Below the pieces are notes generated by a model that searched no databases, was not told the origin of the DNA, and saw only the letters and a list, made by a program, of their open reading frames with translations. The position numbers and the translations under genes are program-made. Shown in pieces: positions 13,986 to 26,504 of a stretch of DNA of 64,000 bases; position 1 is the first letter of the stretch, and each line of letters begins with the position of its first letter. This stretch comes from Halisarca cf. caerulea (Eukaryota > Porifera > Demospongiae > Chondrillida > Halisarcidae), in assembly GCA_963170055.1 (NCBI GenBank), contig CAUJGJ010000441.1, positions 216,001 through 280,000 of the forward strand, in the 5' to 3' direction.

Positions 13986-16900
13986 TATTCTCTTGCCCAT
14001 GATTGGACCAGCCACGTATAAGTTATTACGCGACCTCATTACGCCGAAGAAGCCAGCAGAATTGTCGTACAAAGAGCTTGTGGAAGCAATGAGTAAGCAC
14101 CACAACCCTGCACCCTCAGAGATCGTACAACGCTACAAATTTAATTCTCAGGTGAGGCGTTCAGGAGAATCGATCGCAGCTTTCACCGCAGAGCTGCGCT
14201 CCTTGGGAAAGTTTTGCAACTTCGGCGACTGTCTGGACGATATGCTTCGCGATCGATTGGTTTGCGGCGTTGCTGATGTGCGCTCCTTGGGAAAGTTTTG
14301 CAACTTCGGCGACTGTCTGGACGATATGCTTCGCGATCGATTGGTTTGCGGCGTTACTGATGTGCAAATCCTAAAGAGATTGCTAGCGGAGACGAAGCTA
14401 TCCCTGCAGAAAGCCACAGAGATAGCGCTAGGGATGGAGGCAGCGGCTAAGAATGCCCAAACTCTCCAGCCGACAATGTCCAAAGGCAATGCACAGGACG
14501 AGAGTTTGCACAAGGTCCAAACTGGGTTCAGAAAGATTTTTTTTTAAAAAACAGATCCCGAAATCCACCTAAGCATGCTACAGATGTGGTGCAGCAGGTC
14601 ATACAGCTCAGGCATGCAAGCACAAATCAACTAAGTGCCATGCCTGTGGCAAATTAGGGCATCTACAGAAAGTGTGTAGAAGCAAGCCAAAGAACTTTGA
14701 AGGACAACTCGAAGCAGCAAGGTGTTCATACAGTGGAAACAGAGGCCCTGGAATATCAGCTATACCGAATTTATTCAAGTCAAGACAGCAATTCACCGCC
14801 TAATCCATATGTCCTGGAAGTTGAACTGGATGAGGAACCTGTGCACATGGAGATTGATACCGGAGCATCAGTATCGATACTGTCATCCGCAACCTATGAA
14901 GAGAAGTTCACCGCCAAACCGCTGCAAGCATCGCCGGTGAAACTGAGAACATATGTAGACAAACCTCTGCAAAATCTGGGTTACATCTCTGCACAAGTTA
15001 AGCACAACTCCCAGGAGATGCAGCTGCCTGTGTTGGTGGTGGCAGGAAATGGTCCCAACCTGCTGGGAAGGGATAGGTTAGAGAAGCTCCAAATTAATTG
15101 GAAAGCAATTAATTACTTGGGAGGTGCAAGAGAAGAGGTTAGGCAGCTGTGTTCAGAGTTCGCAGGAGTCTTCCAAAGTGGCCTAGGGACTCTAAAAGGA
15201 TTCAAAGCCTCCATTAAGGTTGATAAGGAAGCCACACCAGTGTTCTGTAAAGCCCGGCTAGTTCCATATACTATGAAACCGCTTGTGGAGAACTAGAGCG
15301 TCTGGAGAAAGAGGGAGTCATTGAGCCAATTTCTTTTGCAGATTGGGCTGCACCCATAGAACCTGTCTTGAAGAGCGACAAGACAGTTCGTATTTGTGGA
15401 GACTTCAAGTTGACCGTATCCAAGCTGGATCGTTACCCCATCCCCAGGATAGATGATCTCTTCTCCAAATTGGCAGGAGGCAAGCTCTTCAGTAAACTGG
15501 ATCTGAGTCAAGCGTATCTGCAGGTTTGCTTAGAGGAGGAAGCAAAGAAATTCGTAGTTGTGAATAAACACGAAGGATTGTACCGTTACAACCGATTGCC
15601 ATATGGGATCTCCCCTGCCTTGGGAATTCTCTAGCGTACCATGGAGTCCTTGCTGCAGGGAATTTCACACGTAGTAGTATAATATTTGGATGATATACTT
15701 GTTACAGGAGGCACACCCGAGGAGCACATGTGCCACTTGAGGGAGGTCTTACAACGGCCGAGCACAGCAGGACTATGACTGCAGAACAAATGCACATTCA
15801 TGGCGGCATCAGTGCAGTACCTGCATGAGGCATGTCATTGATGAAAAAGGACTGCACCCAATTGGAGACAAAGTGGAAGCTGTACAAAAGGCACCTTCTC
15901 CAAAGAATGTTAGTGAGTTGAAGTCATATCTTGGGTTGTTGTTGTATTATGGAAAGTTTCTCCCACAGTTAGCCTCAAGGTTAGCTCCTTTATATGCCTT
16001 GCTGAGGTCCGCTGTACCATGGAAGGCATTCCAAAACTCTAAGGCACTGTTGTTAACCTCTCAGTTTCTCGTCCATTTTGACCCAGCGAAGCCTTTACTG
16101 TTGTCCTGTGATGCTTCACCATATGGAATTGGTGCAGTTCTCTCACACTGAGAAGAAGATGGCACAGACAGACCTATTGTCTTTGCATCCCATACGCTTT
16201 CAACAGCAGAAGTGAAGTATTCTCAGCTAGAGAAGGAAGGCTTGGCTTGCGTGTTTAGGGTGAAGCGGTTCCACTCTTATCTCTATGGTTACACATTTAC
16301 ACTGATGACAGACCACAAGCCGCTACTTGGTTTGCTTGGAGAGAGGAGGGCAATTCCGCCACAGGCATCTGCAAGAATACAGAGATGGGCACTAACACTT
16401 GCTATGTATGAATACACACCTGTCTACCGCTCAACTGGAGCCCATGGAAATGGTGATGCCATGCATGAGTCGGTTGCCACTCAAACAGCAGCCAGCCTCA
16501 GTACCAATGCCAGAAGAAGTTGTCTTGCTAATGGAGCAACTGCAAGATTCCCCAACAGCTATCAGGAAAACAACCACACATCATCCACTACTATCAAGAG
16601 TCCTACAGTTCATACAGCAAGGTTGGCTCAACCATTGTCAAGAGGAGGGGCTGAAACCATTCTGGTCACGCAGAATGGAGTTGTCAGTACAAGAGGGATG
16701 CTTGTTGTGGGGAAACAGAGTGGTCATACCACCATCCTTACAGTCCGGTCTTGTGCTTGACCTACATGCTGGACACCCTGGAGTATCACTCGGGTCGGGA
16801 CTTCAAGTTATTTCTGAGGGTGAACGGAATTAAGCATGTAACCTCAGCTCCCTACCACCCAGCATCGAACGGTCTTGCAGAACGGGCTGTTCAGACTTTC

Positions 16901-17520
16901 AAGGCTGGTATCAAGAAGATGAAGGAAGGATCACTGGTGGATAAGTTGTCACGTTTTTTGTTTACTTATTGCAATAGTCCACAGACAACTACTGGGGTAT
17001 ATCCGGCTGAAATGTTAATTGGTCGATGTCTAAGGTCTCGACTTGATCTTATCAAACCAGATCTACAGGCACGTGTACACCCAAAGCAGATGGAACAGAA
17101 GCAGTCTCATGACCATCATGCTAAGGATCAGACCTTTGGACCAAAAGATCAAGTATTTGCGAAGAACATTCGACAGGGTCAGCCATGGGTATATACCTGC
17201 AGAAATAGTGAAGAATACTGGCCCTCTCTCCTATCTTGTTCGCATATTGGATTCAGGAGTATTGTGGAGACGCCACCAAGACCACATCAGGATTCGGTAT
17301 GCTGTGGCACCAACAGCTGACATCACTGAAGGTTCGTTCCTTTCTGTTTGGACAGATGTAAGTGGATTCGAGTCAGTAGTCAGGCCTGAATGCTTGGTGC
17401 TAGATACGCCATCAGCAGCTACTCATAGAAGTGAGCGTGGATACCCAGAAAGAGATCGACGTCCTCCGGAGCGGTTCACTTTCTATATAGGAGGGAGGAG
17501 ATGTGATAACTTTGTATGTG
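13986..17520 (+). pseudogene. Decayed, 5'-truncated Gypsy-type LTR retrotransposon (gag-pol relic)
   Basis: Gag starts abruptly (ORF 13993-14547) and is followed by two CCHC zinc knuckles (about 14576-14690), an aspartic protease with DTGASVSIL (about 14855-14885), RT with KLDLSQAY and YLDD (15683-15694), RNase H-like sequence (about 16080-16440) and a truncated integrase tail (SNGLAERAVQTFK region, from about 16790). Breaks include stop codons at 15294, 15632, 15680 and near 15777 and 16149, several frame changes, and loss of the integrase core near 16790. The N-terminal part of gag and the 5' LTR are missing. The 3' LTR may start at TGTGATAAC (17501), but its partner is absent, so this cannot be tested here. 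It encodes no functional polyprotein. Confidence 0.85.
14197..14364 (+). repeat. 84-bp tandem duplication inside gag
   Basis: Two adjacent 84-bp units (14197-14280, 14281-14364) are almost identical and keep the frame, giving a duplicated 28-residue segment beginning RSLGKFCNFGD. It arose after the element's main divergence, since the copies differ by about one residue (GVAD versus GVTD). Confidence 0.9.
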
Positions 17521-18199
17521 CATGTGTCTAACACGTGTCTGATTGATTTAATGATTGGTGTTGATTAGGCATTTTGCATGATGTATTGACTGCGTGTGTT
17601 GTTGTATGAAATTCAGTGTAATGAAGAGTCGAATGATAGTGAATTGTTAGCAGTAGGCTCTGAAGCTGTTCAACCTATAGTTACTACAGTTTAATGCCAT
17701 TTCCGGATCCGCCGGAGGTCTCAAGCCACAAAACACGGGACGTAACTCGAACGGATATCTAAAGGTACACAGCTCCAGGAATCTTTCACCATGGTTTTGG
17801 CTATTGGGAACATGATGGACTTACTTGCGATCCTCCAAGTTGAGATTTTTACCACCGCCCTTTTCAAAGAAATTTTTCGCGTGAACATAACTCTTGTGAT
17901 AGCGTGTTGTCACATGCTATCACATGTTCTACGAAAGTGTTAGAACATAATACTCGCGTCGGGCATACGTTCCATTTCAACATGACGTCTTCACCTAAAT
18001 CAGGCTATAAGTGCTTGACAAACCCTTGTGGTTACTGCTATAATGAAATTCATTGTGCTAAGCCGCATAACGTTTCACTTATGGCTGGATTCGGACATAA
18101 CACAACTTCAACAATGGCTGCACATCCAACTATTGCAAAGGCCTGTAGACTAGGTGGAGTTGGACTGATGTATGCACTAGCATCGGGGAGCCAACCACC
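17521..18199. other. No recognised gene
   Basis: A 103-codon ORF (17904-18215) shows no recognisable domain or splice structure and overlaps the end of a Harbinger relic on the other strand. The first part may belong to the Gypsy-type element's 3' LTR. Confidence 0.3.
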
Positions 18200-18575
18200 C
18201 TCAGATGTGCACTGATGACGTTCGCAAATGTTGTGAAGAGCACAGCATAGCAGAGCAACTTGTCAGGCAAAGACAGGGTCGTTTAATCCACACCTCAATT
18301 CCCTCCATTTTTTCCACCGTTCTTTGAGCTGGCCAAATGCCTGTTCCAGTAGTTCTGAGGAGACTATAGTTGAAGCTGTACTACTGTGCAGAGTGAACAA
18401 TGTCATAGCATGTGAGGAATGTTGGTTCCAGATGGAAGGCTGAATCCGCAACAACAAATGACTTTACAATCACCCCCTCTATGCATTGACACGACAACCA
18501 CTCTCCTTGCCTTATTCTCTTATACATTTCATTGTGTCTATACAAGGCCGTAGGAACGGGCACGGCTGGCATGGT
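18200..18575 (-). pseudogene. PIF/Harbinger (HARBI1-like) transposase, C-terminal half
   Basis: Minus strand: MYKRIRQGEWL, then VVADSAFHLEP (catalytic Asp region), SELLEQAFGQLKERWK (catalytic Glu region) and CCALHNICE near the C terminus. These are the signatures of the second half of Harbinger DDE transposases. An in-frame TGA follows DPVFA. The first half of such a protein lies on the opposite strand at 19249-19900. Confidence 0.75.
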
Positions 18576-18772
18576 TTATATATAAGCCTTAACCTTAGTT
18601 TCATTCAATAGCTCTTGGTGTAACAAAGACCATTGTAATGTTTTTATACTAATACAACTTATTCAAACTAATATAAAATTCTTGCAATATTCTATACACA
18701 AGTACGAAGAAACACAAATACTTTACAGAAAATAAAATTGCTACCACCATTGACCGAATACGTAAGATTGCC

Positions 18773-18894
18773 AACAAGTAATTTAAGTTGAAAACTCGTG
18801 GGAGCTGCCACCCCACGCACTTGAATCACTTGCAAATCATTGAGGTGTAAGTGCCTGGCTGAACATTCATTAAACATAGTGTTTAGTGTAACTG
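18773..18894. repeat. Interspersed repeat R1, copy 1 (copy 2 at 60946-61067)
   Basis: About 122 bp aligns with 60946-61067 at roughly 85-90% by eye. It contains a small palindrome around CTCGTGGG-A/G-GCTGCC. No coding signal; identity of the family is unknown. Confidence 0.7.
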
Positions 18895-19248
18895 TATGTC
18901 TCATTCTGGCAGAAAACAAGGCAATAAATTTTGTGCTTCCATAACGTCCGCCTTCTTGTTTTATGACCAAAATCGAACATAACACACCTGCGTAGCTGTA
19001 CAGTCCAACTTGGTTAGGCCTGGGTCACACTGTGGTGATGGTGACAGTTCCTATCACAGCAAAACATCCAGAAGCGACCTGGCGGCAGAGCGATTGTTGT
19101 GGATGCTATTTTTTGTGTTATGTGCACCTAGCAGTAATTCTAACCTACGACAAATACGTCTTTGTCGACATGTGAGCAAAATTCATAGCTTCAATGGGGG
19201 GGGGGGGGGGTAAACAAGCAGCGAAGGCAGTATTCGTGGCGTTTTTGG

Positions 19249-19900
19249 ATGGAGTTAGTTCAACTGCTTTCGGGCAGCCCCAAGGACTCAAGGGTTGTGA
19301 GAGAAAGATGTGAGAGGTTTACAAAGAGCTATGGGGAAGGTTCATCCAGACTGGAGGAGACACAGTATCTACAGCATTTTTGTGTGCAAGGACACGTTTT
19401 GGTACTTGTGGGAATTACTGCCACAATTTCACTAGCAGACCACACAGTTGAGAAAGCCATTGTCACCAGCTGAAAGGCTAGCTATTTTGCTGCACTGGCT
19501 TGCACATGAGAATAGCTAATCTGAAGTAGCTGTGTTGTATGATATTGAGAAAGCTACCATTGTGGCTATTGTACACGACATGGGTATATATTCTTTGACA
19601 AAAATTAGTCCCAGATTCAATCAAGTTTCCAGCAGGACAGAAACTTAATCAGGTCATAATTGACTTTCAAGAAATTATGTGGAGTATGTATGTGCATGTG
19701 CTGGAGCCCTGGATGGAACTTTCATGGGAATGAAGAAGCACAGACATTTTGGTGACAATTATTCCTGGTACAAGAAGTTTACAGCTAGCTATCTTAGTTT
19801 TGGGATGTGTTGATGCAAGAGGGATTTCACATATTATATGTTAATGCTGGGAGACCAGCTTCTGTTGGTGATTCGTACACCTATAGCAGGCCCATAAGAA
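19249..19900 (+). pseudogene. PIF/Harbinger transposase, N-terminal/central half
   Basis: Plus strand, in several frames: GALDGTFMGMKKH (first catalytic Asp, 19703-19740) and, after frameshifts, AGRPASVGDSYTY (about 19845-19885), the conserved block before the second Asp. Protein order continues into the segment on the minus strand at 18575-18200, so one transposase has been split by an inversion. Non-functional. Confidence 0.65.
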
Positions 19901-20407
19901 GCTCTTAGAATGTGGTATGGTGAACACTTGCCATGAATGTTTTGTGTATACAAAGGAAGTTGGGTGTCATATGTAAATCCAATGCTGAACACACTGGTTC
20001 AAAATCTGAGTAGCTCCAATGAATTGCCCAAGATTTAGCACAATAAGAAGCTTTGTTTACAAATTCTCCAGAATTGTTATGAAAACAGTGAAGAAGACAG
20101 ACATAGTGGAGACTAAATGCAAAAATAATTGGACAGGATAAAAAATAACCAGTATATACTGTCTGTCCTATTGTGCAGCCCACATTGTACAATGATATTC
20201 ATAGTGTAGACAAACTTGTAAAAATTGTGAATAGAAAATATGGCATTTTGCGGCGGCGGCAAGAAACAGTTAAATTTTCAACCTTCTTTCAACTTTCTCT
20301 CTTTATTTCGATTATTATATATATATATATATATATACAGTATATATATCATACTTATTAAAGCTATATATTAGTATAAGGTCTAACGTCATGAGAATTG
20401 TTGTTGG

Positions 20408-20851
20408 CTATCTTATTAACAATAAGCTCTTTGTATGTAGAAGTTGTGTAATTTTATATTTTTTAAAGTCTTGCCTGAAAACTGGCAACTCAAGTGAATA
20501 CAATATTCTTCTCAATGTGCTGTGTTTAGTACACACTTTTCTCCAGTCCAGAAAAGTGGACTTCAGTAGATAAAGTGTTAAAACATTGAGAGATGACTCA
20601 TTTTGGAACCTTTCCAATGATATCCGCGATCTTTTGCCTTGACTCCCTTCCCCACTTGTACCTTCAAGTTCAGAATTGATTTCTTCTTCTTCAACTCTTA
20701 ATTGGCCTTCTGTAATCTTACTATAACTAGAAAAGAGTTCTACATCTTCGTCTTCATAGTCAGACGAAGGGTGACCATGGTCATCCCTGAGTAGTATCTC
20801 TAGTACGTAGATGTCTTTCTCAGACTTGTCACTCTTAATTTCGGTCACCAT
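20408..20851 (-). CDS. Unassigned acidic ORF, 147 codons
   Basis: Starts at a true ATG. The N-terminal half is acidic (DYEDEDVELF, EEEEINSELE) and the C-terminal half is basic/hydrophobic. No recognised domain, no clear splice sites. Its position next to Harbinger relics leaves open that it is a transposon-associated ORF or chance. Confidence 0.2.
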   Translation of the reverse strand: MVTEIKSDKSEKDIYVLEILLRDDHGHPSSDYEDEDVELFSSYSKITEGQLRVEEEEINSELEGTSGEGSQGKRSRISLERFQNESSLNVLTLYLLKSTFLDWRKVCTKHSTLRRILYSLELPVFRQDFKKYKITQLLHTKSLLLIR

Positions 20852-20939
20852 TTACATTACATCATATGTCCCCTCATGTATCAGCACTGAATAATAGCCA
20901 ACAAGTACACTCAATAACAGCTAGTACAGACTGCAATAC

Positions 20940-21370
20940 CAGAGCCGCATTTAGGGGGGGGGTGGGGGGGGGGGGGGGGGGGGGGGCATTTGCCTCCCCT
21001 TGGAGATCTGTTGCCCCCCCTTGTAGATCTGCTGCCTCCCTAAACTTGTATCTCAACATATACACTAAGGGTTCCTGAAAGGCATGATTTGTTGGAAAAT
21101 GGATGAAAAACAAGCTTTTATGCTATAATTTTGAAAAATTTTCTCAAGATCACTGTCACCAATCCCTTAACCCCCTTGAATTGTACGTAAATAACATTGT
21201 TACCTACTGAATAATACCCCCCCCCCCCTCACATAGCATTGGTACCTTTAATACCCCCCTCCCCCCCGGTCTCTGTACACCTATAAACTCCCATATTGTG
21301 CTGCCCCCCCTAAGATTTTAGGAAGCTCAATTTGCCCCCCCCCTAGCCCCGAATCCTATATGCAGCCCTG
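20940..21370. mobile_element. hAT-like short inverted-repeat element rich in G/C runs
   Basis: The left end CAGAGCCGCATTTAGGGG and the complement of the right end CAGGGCTGCATATAGG are imperfect inverted repeats, similar to CAGGG-type hAT termini. The interior has alternating G and C homopolymers (up to about 20). A target duplication is not clear. Confidence 0.5.
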
Positions 21371-23038
21371 CATACCAATAATATCCTCATTATGTATCAA
21401 TGTATGTAATAAATTACACATATACATACTATACATACTATGTATAATAATATGTATATAATAATTATAATGTAATACAATAGAGAATACCCCTTTATTG
21501 ACATTCCTGGATCCACCCCTAGTGATTCCATTTACATATCTACTTTGTTACCATGCTGTATACAGTAAACCACAGGTAACTGCAGGATAATTGAAAATTC
21601 AACTGATTTCAGTCTACTAGAAGACTCAATGACATGCAGCTGTGTTAATTCCTAATACTTAATGATACAGAATACCCTGCATACCAGTATAGTACCATTG
21701 AATTATTATAGTATTGTAAGTAAATTATGCATACAAGTATCACTGTTGTTTCTCACAATGTAATGCACTCTGCATTGATGAATTTGTAAGAAGGTAAATT
21801 TGGTTAACCACACACAGTTCATCCATTCCTGAATCCCATGCTCTATTGGAAACCACATTTATCTGTTGTATATACTTCCAGGAGCTGTGGCAAATGCAAC
21901 TGAATAGTCCAGTGGGAACCTTATTGATAAGACTACCACAGTTTATTACCCAAGTAGGAAACCCTATTATAAAGAAGACTGATTATATGTGCTATAGAGG
22001 TGCAGCTGAATCAATTCCGACTAGTCATTCTTCACATCTATACCAAATGATGTGATGGGCACAGTATATAAGGAACTACAGGTGTAGCAGCTAACAACTG
22101 GAAAATGACTTGTCACTCACTGCGAGAGAAAATAACCACCAGAATGAGGCATTTCCTCCTTATGCTCTTAGTCTGCATCTATCATTTAAATTATGATGGT
22201 GAGCCCACTACTGCATTAATGCTATTTTATTGTATAGGAATTCAAGAACACACAGTATTTTGTCATATCTAATGTCATCTTTTGCATGAGGTACTTGTCC
22301 ATTTTGCACTAAATCTTCTTTGTCTTCAAAGTGAATAACAAAATTGCACGTTATTTATTAGTACTTGGCACTGGTTAAAATCTATCTGCACAAAACCATA
22401 TGTATCGTGTAGCTTGTTATATACACGTGCTTTTGTTTGATACTAAATGCAGAATAAATGTATTATCGCTTTCAAGCTATAAAATTGTAAAGAAAGGCTG
22501 GTAGAATTTGTAGGTATGAGCCGGGGACCCATTACACGTTAAGGGTTGTCATACTATAATTATCTAAAATGTCATTGTTGTGGATTTTCATACACCTTAC
22601 ACCAACATAGTGGAGTTTAAGAAAATGAGCAAAAATCATGATTAAACACTATAAGCCCTTGCGTTTTCACATGAAACTTTCCAAGGAGGCAAGTAATAGA
22701 AATCCCCATCAAGGAAAGTCTTTATTACCGAGCGGTTTAGCGAGGTTAATTGATGGGGTCAGTTACCCAGCCACCCAATATTGGCCACTGATAAAAGTCT
22801 AAAAGGGGACCCGAAAGTGCGTCTTTGGTTGTAAATCACAGATCAAAACAGAAGGTAAACAACGGATAATACATTGTAAAATACTTCGATAAGTGTTCAC
22901 TATAAGCTGAAAGATAATTTCGAACAAAAAACAAACTACTCACTAGAAATTTACAGTCCGCTCACACTGGCTCCTATATATAGCACTCCGATTTACAAGT
23001 CTTAACTTCCTCAATACCCGACGTTACCTCAATACCCG
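21371..23038. other. No recognised gene
   Basis: AT-rich sequence with only short ORFs. Nothing with domain or splice support was found on either strand. Confidence 0.4.
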
Positions 23039-23279
23039 ATTGCTTGCAACTTGTTTATTAGGTGTGAGTGGAGAAGAGACCTTGTGCAGAAGATCGATTG
23101 TGACTGCAAGTTCGCAGACATGAGATCTTTGTGTAGTGATACAAATGACTTACTTCCACATATTACTGATATTGAGCAATTGTATATTAAAACAAAAATT
23201 GCTTGCAACTTGTTATATATTAGGTGTGAGTGGACACCTTGTGCAGAAGATCAATTGTGACTACAAGTTCACTGACATG
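23039..23279 (+). repeat. Two direct copies of an about 80-bp sequence, 155 bp apart
   Basis: GCTTGCAACTTGTT...TTAGGTGTGAGTGGA...GTGCAGAAGATC is present at about 23042-23124 and again at 23199-23279, with small indels. The second copy lies directly upstream of the PD-(D/E)XK-like ORF start. Confidence 0.8.
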
Positions 23280-23768
23280 TTTGCTCCAAAAATGGGAAGT
23301 AAGCAAATTGGGATGCAGATGCATAGTGCATTGGAGTGTGCAGCAAATCATTTTGCATGCCAGATGAGAATTGTAGTGGCTGAGTGTGCTATAAACGTCA
23401 TCAAGCACCATATAATCGAACCATGGAGCAAACGCTACAAAGAACCCTCTAGCAACAATGTTGTTATGCAAGCTGAAGTTCCCATTAAAGGTGATAAGGG
23501 TGAAAACATGTACATAGATCTTCTAGCAGTAGATAGACACAAGCAAGAATGTGCAGTTGTGGAGTACAAGACAATTACTAAACTTGATGCAACTGACAAA
23601 GAAATAAAGAAACCATTAGCAAAAGCTACAAAACAAGCAACTGGATATGCTGCAAAACTTAAAGGGGGAAAACTGCCTAGCGTGAAATGTGCCAAAGTGC
23701 ATGTATACGTTGGTATAATAATGAATAAGAAATCTGCAGCTGAGTTTGCACTTTATAAAGAGGGCTAA
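23277..23768 (+). CDS. PD-(D/E)XK nuclease-like protein
   Basis: Intronless ORF, 163 aa from the ATG at 23277 (the frame is open upstream to about 23136). The central part has the arrangement YIDLLAVD, then CAVVEYKTI, then a Gln in KQATGYAAKL: an Asp, a Glu-x-Lys on the next strand and a Gln on the following helix, as in the PD-(D/E)XK superfamily (PDDEXK_9-like proteins often look like this). The C terminus VHVYVGIIMNKKSA would be the last core strand. Function unknown; substrate could be DNA. Intronless form and isolation suggest a mobile-element or transferred origin, but this is inference. Alternative: a fragment of a larger gene. Confidence 0.5.
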   Translation: MFAPKMGSKQIGMQMHSALECAANHFACQMRIVVAECAINVIKHHIIEPWSKRYKEPSSNNVVMQAEVPIKGDKGENMYIDLLAVDRHKQECAVVEYKTITKLDATDKEIKKPLAKATKQATGYAAKLKGGKLPSVKCAKVHVYVGIIMNKKSAAEFALYKEG

Positions 23769-24060
23769 CTGTGGATGGATTACTCCTATGGATATACTCC
23801 ATTAAGCCATTACTTATTCATCTTGTTAAAGCAACACATGCATGGTACCATCAACTATTTTTTGCTTATTTTAAGGTACCATCAACTATTTTTTTGCTTA
23901 TTTTAAGGGGTGCCATATTTTGGGTTGAATTTCCAGTATGTAACGCTTGATATACCTATATCCTTACAATATGCAATTGATTACGTGTGTTTAGAATATT
24001 TATATTATGCAAATATATCCATAGGAATATATAAAGGTACATTATTTTGAAAAAGAACAA

Positions 24061-24390
24061 TCATGCACAGTTTTCAAATTTACTGCTCAATGGATGTTCA
24101 GCTGTTGCACTTGTATTGGAGTGTCTAACTTGTAGCTTTAATTTTTGTATATATGTTTGCAGGTCAATTGTTTGAGTATGTGCATGGGGCAGTATATAAT
24201 GCCCATGAGTTCTCACCCCTAAGTACTTGCTTGGGATGGCCAGTGCCTCTTTAATCTGGCAATGTGTCATGCTATAATCACAAACATGCAATGAGAAGAA
24301 GTTGATGTTGATTTTCAGTGGCTGGTGGCAATTCCCTGTACTTTTTTGTACAATGTCATTTGCTTTTGGTATGGATATTGATATCCCCAA
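24061..24390 (-). pseudogene. Possible LINE reverse-transcriptase relic
   Basis: A 109-codon minus-strand ORF contains IPSKYLGVRTHGHY, reminiscent of the KYLGV block that follows the RT core in many LINEs. No catalytic motif is present and the rest is unconvincing. Confidence 0.2.
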
Positions 24391-26400
24391 TGTCTACTGA
24401 GTCATCCATGCATGATGGACCACCCTCATGCATTGACATAATTGATACTTAAACACAAATCGTACATTAGACTAAGAATGCATGGCATGTTGCTAGTATA
24501 TGCTAGGCCATCCCCTGCATGCTCACTCACACCAGTCAACTATTATTCAATTGACTCGCAATATCTAATGTGCAAGACATTTCCTTGGAAGATTGATGTG
24601 GCATTCATGCGAAAAATAATTGAATAATAATAATTTCCTGACATTAAACATATCAGGAAATGAACAGGAAGTTTACACAACACCTTACCTGTACCTTTCA
24701 TGCTTTGGAACGAGACCAGGAAATGTGGACCGGTTGGTAACATCTCCTTTAACTCAGAAGTTTTTTATGTCCTGTACCTATATCATGTACGTATGTGGGA
24801 CATGTCCACGTTATTTTGGAGGTGTGAAAATTCCGATTATTTTTATAGCTTTATGTCTCGACTTAAATTGTAGAAGCTTTAGAGCGTTAAACGATGGCTT
24901 AATACATAGGTAGTCATGTAAACGTTTCAAGGATTAGCCTTTTAAAGATCTTACTTCAATTGCAAAGAAGTTTGTAAGGCTTTCCTATTTTTATTGATTG
25001 CCTTAAGCTCAGAATATGGTCCGGTTTAGCTGAATCATAAATAAATTACGTACATAATTACAGTGATCGCTACACAACATCTGATGCTGTGTGGACTTTC
25101 GGGTGTTCACAAAGCTATGTGGAGATCACTTTTTAAATGGATAACTCAATATGATTTTGTACATATCATCAATCAGACACTATATTCATACTTGTGCACC
25201 AATGACCATACAGATTAATTGATTCCATTCACTAATGACTCTATCACTAATTTATAATTTTTGCTCAGGTATGTCATTTCAACATAATACAAACTTTGAA
25301 CTCTTTTTGTTGATTCGGTGTACACACTTTACTTTCTTTTTGCCTTATATCTCCTTTTCATTTTGGGTGCCACCTACAGTAGCCTCTGGCTAAAGCTTCC
25401 CAGGTTACTATACCCTCTACCCTAAACCCTATACGGGTGTCTTCAGTAAATGAAATAAATTAACTGATAGAGTTATTATTTAATTAAGTTATTTAATTAA
25501 ATTATTTAATTAAGTTCATGATTATTGGCAAATTTGAAAATTTAATTCTCAAAGCATGGTATGCAAATCATTCTATCAAAGGTACAACTACCAGTAGAGA
25601 TTCACTCAGATATCCCAAGTTTGTAACTGAGTTTGCACAGCGCATTTGCAAGTGGTGTACAGGTGAAAAGGAATGAATGCCTCCACACTCAAACTGGTTG
25701 TGGCGCCACATTTGAGCTGGCATACCAATATCGTTGTTAAATGAATGTGGTAGAAACCAAGATACTACAGCAAGCAAAAGGTAATCATGCGCCTTTGCTC
25801 TTACATTAAATAATGCCTTGATGTAATGCTTAATTTTTACAGGTCAAAACTTGGAATCAGGGTGCAATGAATCAGAAAGAGGTGTAGGCTGAGCCCTAAA
25901 GTGTTTATGATCCCACTCAGCCATGACAATGAAACGACGTAACCCCTGGCTGTATGCCCAGATTTACTTGAACCGTATTTCCTTCCTTTACAAGTTATTG
26001 AGGTACGGCAGACTTACAATGCATTAACGGATGTACAATTCTTTGCATTAGCTTTCATGGTTTTGTACAGTTGCAACAAAAAGGAACAATCTTCATCATC
26101 AAGTACACCCCTTGTTGAATATAATGCTGTTTCAAATGATTCACCAAGGCTCATGTAAGATAAGATTGTATCTTGCAGTGAACCCACTATTATCTTATCT
26201 ATCAAGCACACATCTTTGAAATCATCACAAAATTCTGGAGGTTGGAAGAATAGATAAAATTATCCATTAGAAATCGATTTAGAAGTTTGGATTCAAAGTC
26301 TCGATGGTTATTTGATTGATTTCCAAGAATACCATTATATCTTTCGAATAAGAAAAGATAAAATCCATAATATCATAGAGGCTCATTGCTACGCACAATA
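24391..26400. other. No recognised gene
   Basis: AT-rich region with a short ATTTAATTAA tandem stretch near 25480-25515. The segment at about 24780-24890 resembles 54955-55050, a diverged interspersed repeat. No domain-bearing ORF. Confidence 0.35.
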
Positions 26401-26504
26401 ATGTTAGTCAAAATAATCTTGAGCAAAACACGTAGCACAAAAAATCTTCAATAAAAATCTTCCACAGAAATCTTCACAACAAAAATCGGACGTTTCGGCC
26501 ACGC
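26401..26504 (-). repeat. Penelope-like element terminal repeat, left arm
   Basis: Inverted, nearly identical copy of 28274-28377. The near identity of the two arms indicates a recent or gene-converted insertion. Confidence 0.85.

Noticed and set aside
17904..18215. 103-codon ORF
   Set aside because: No domain, no splice context, overlaps the Harbinger relic on the opposite strand.
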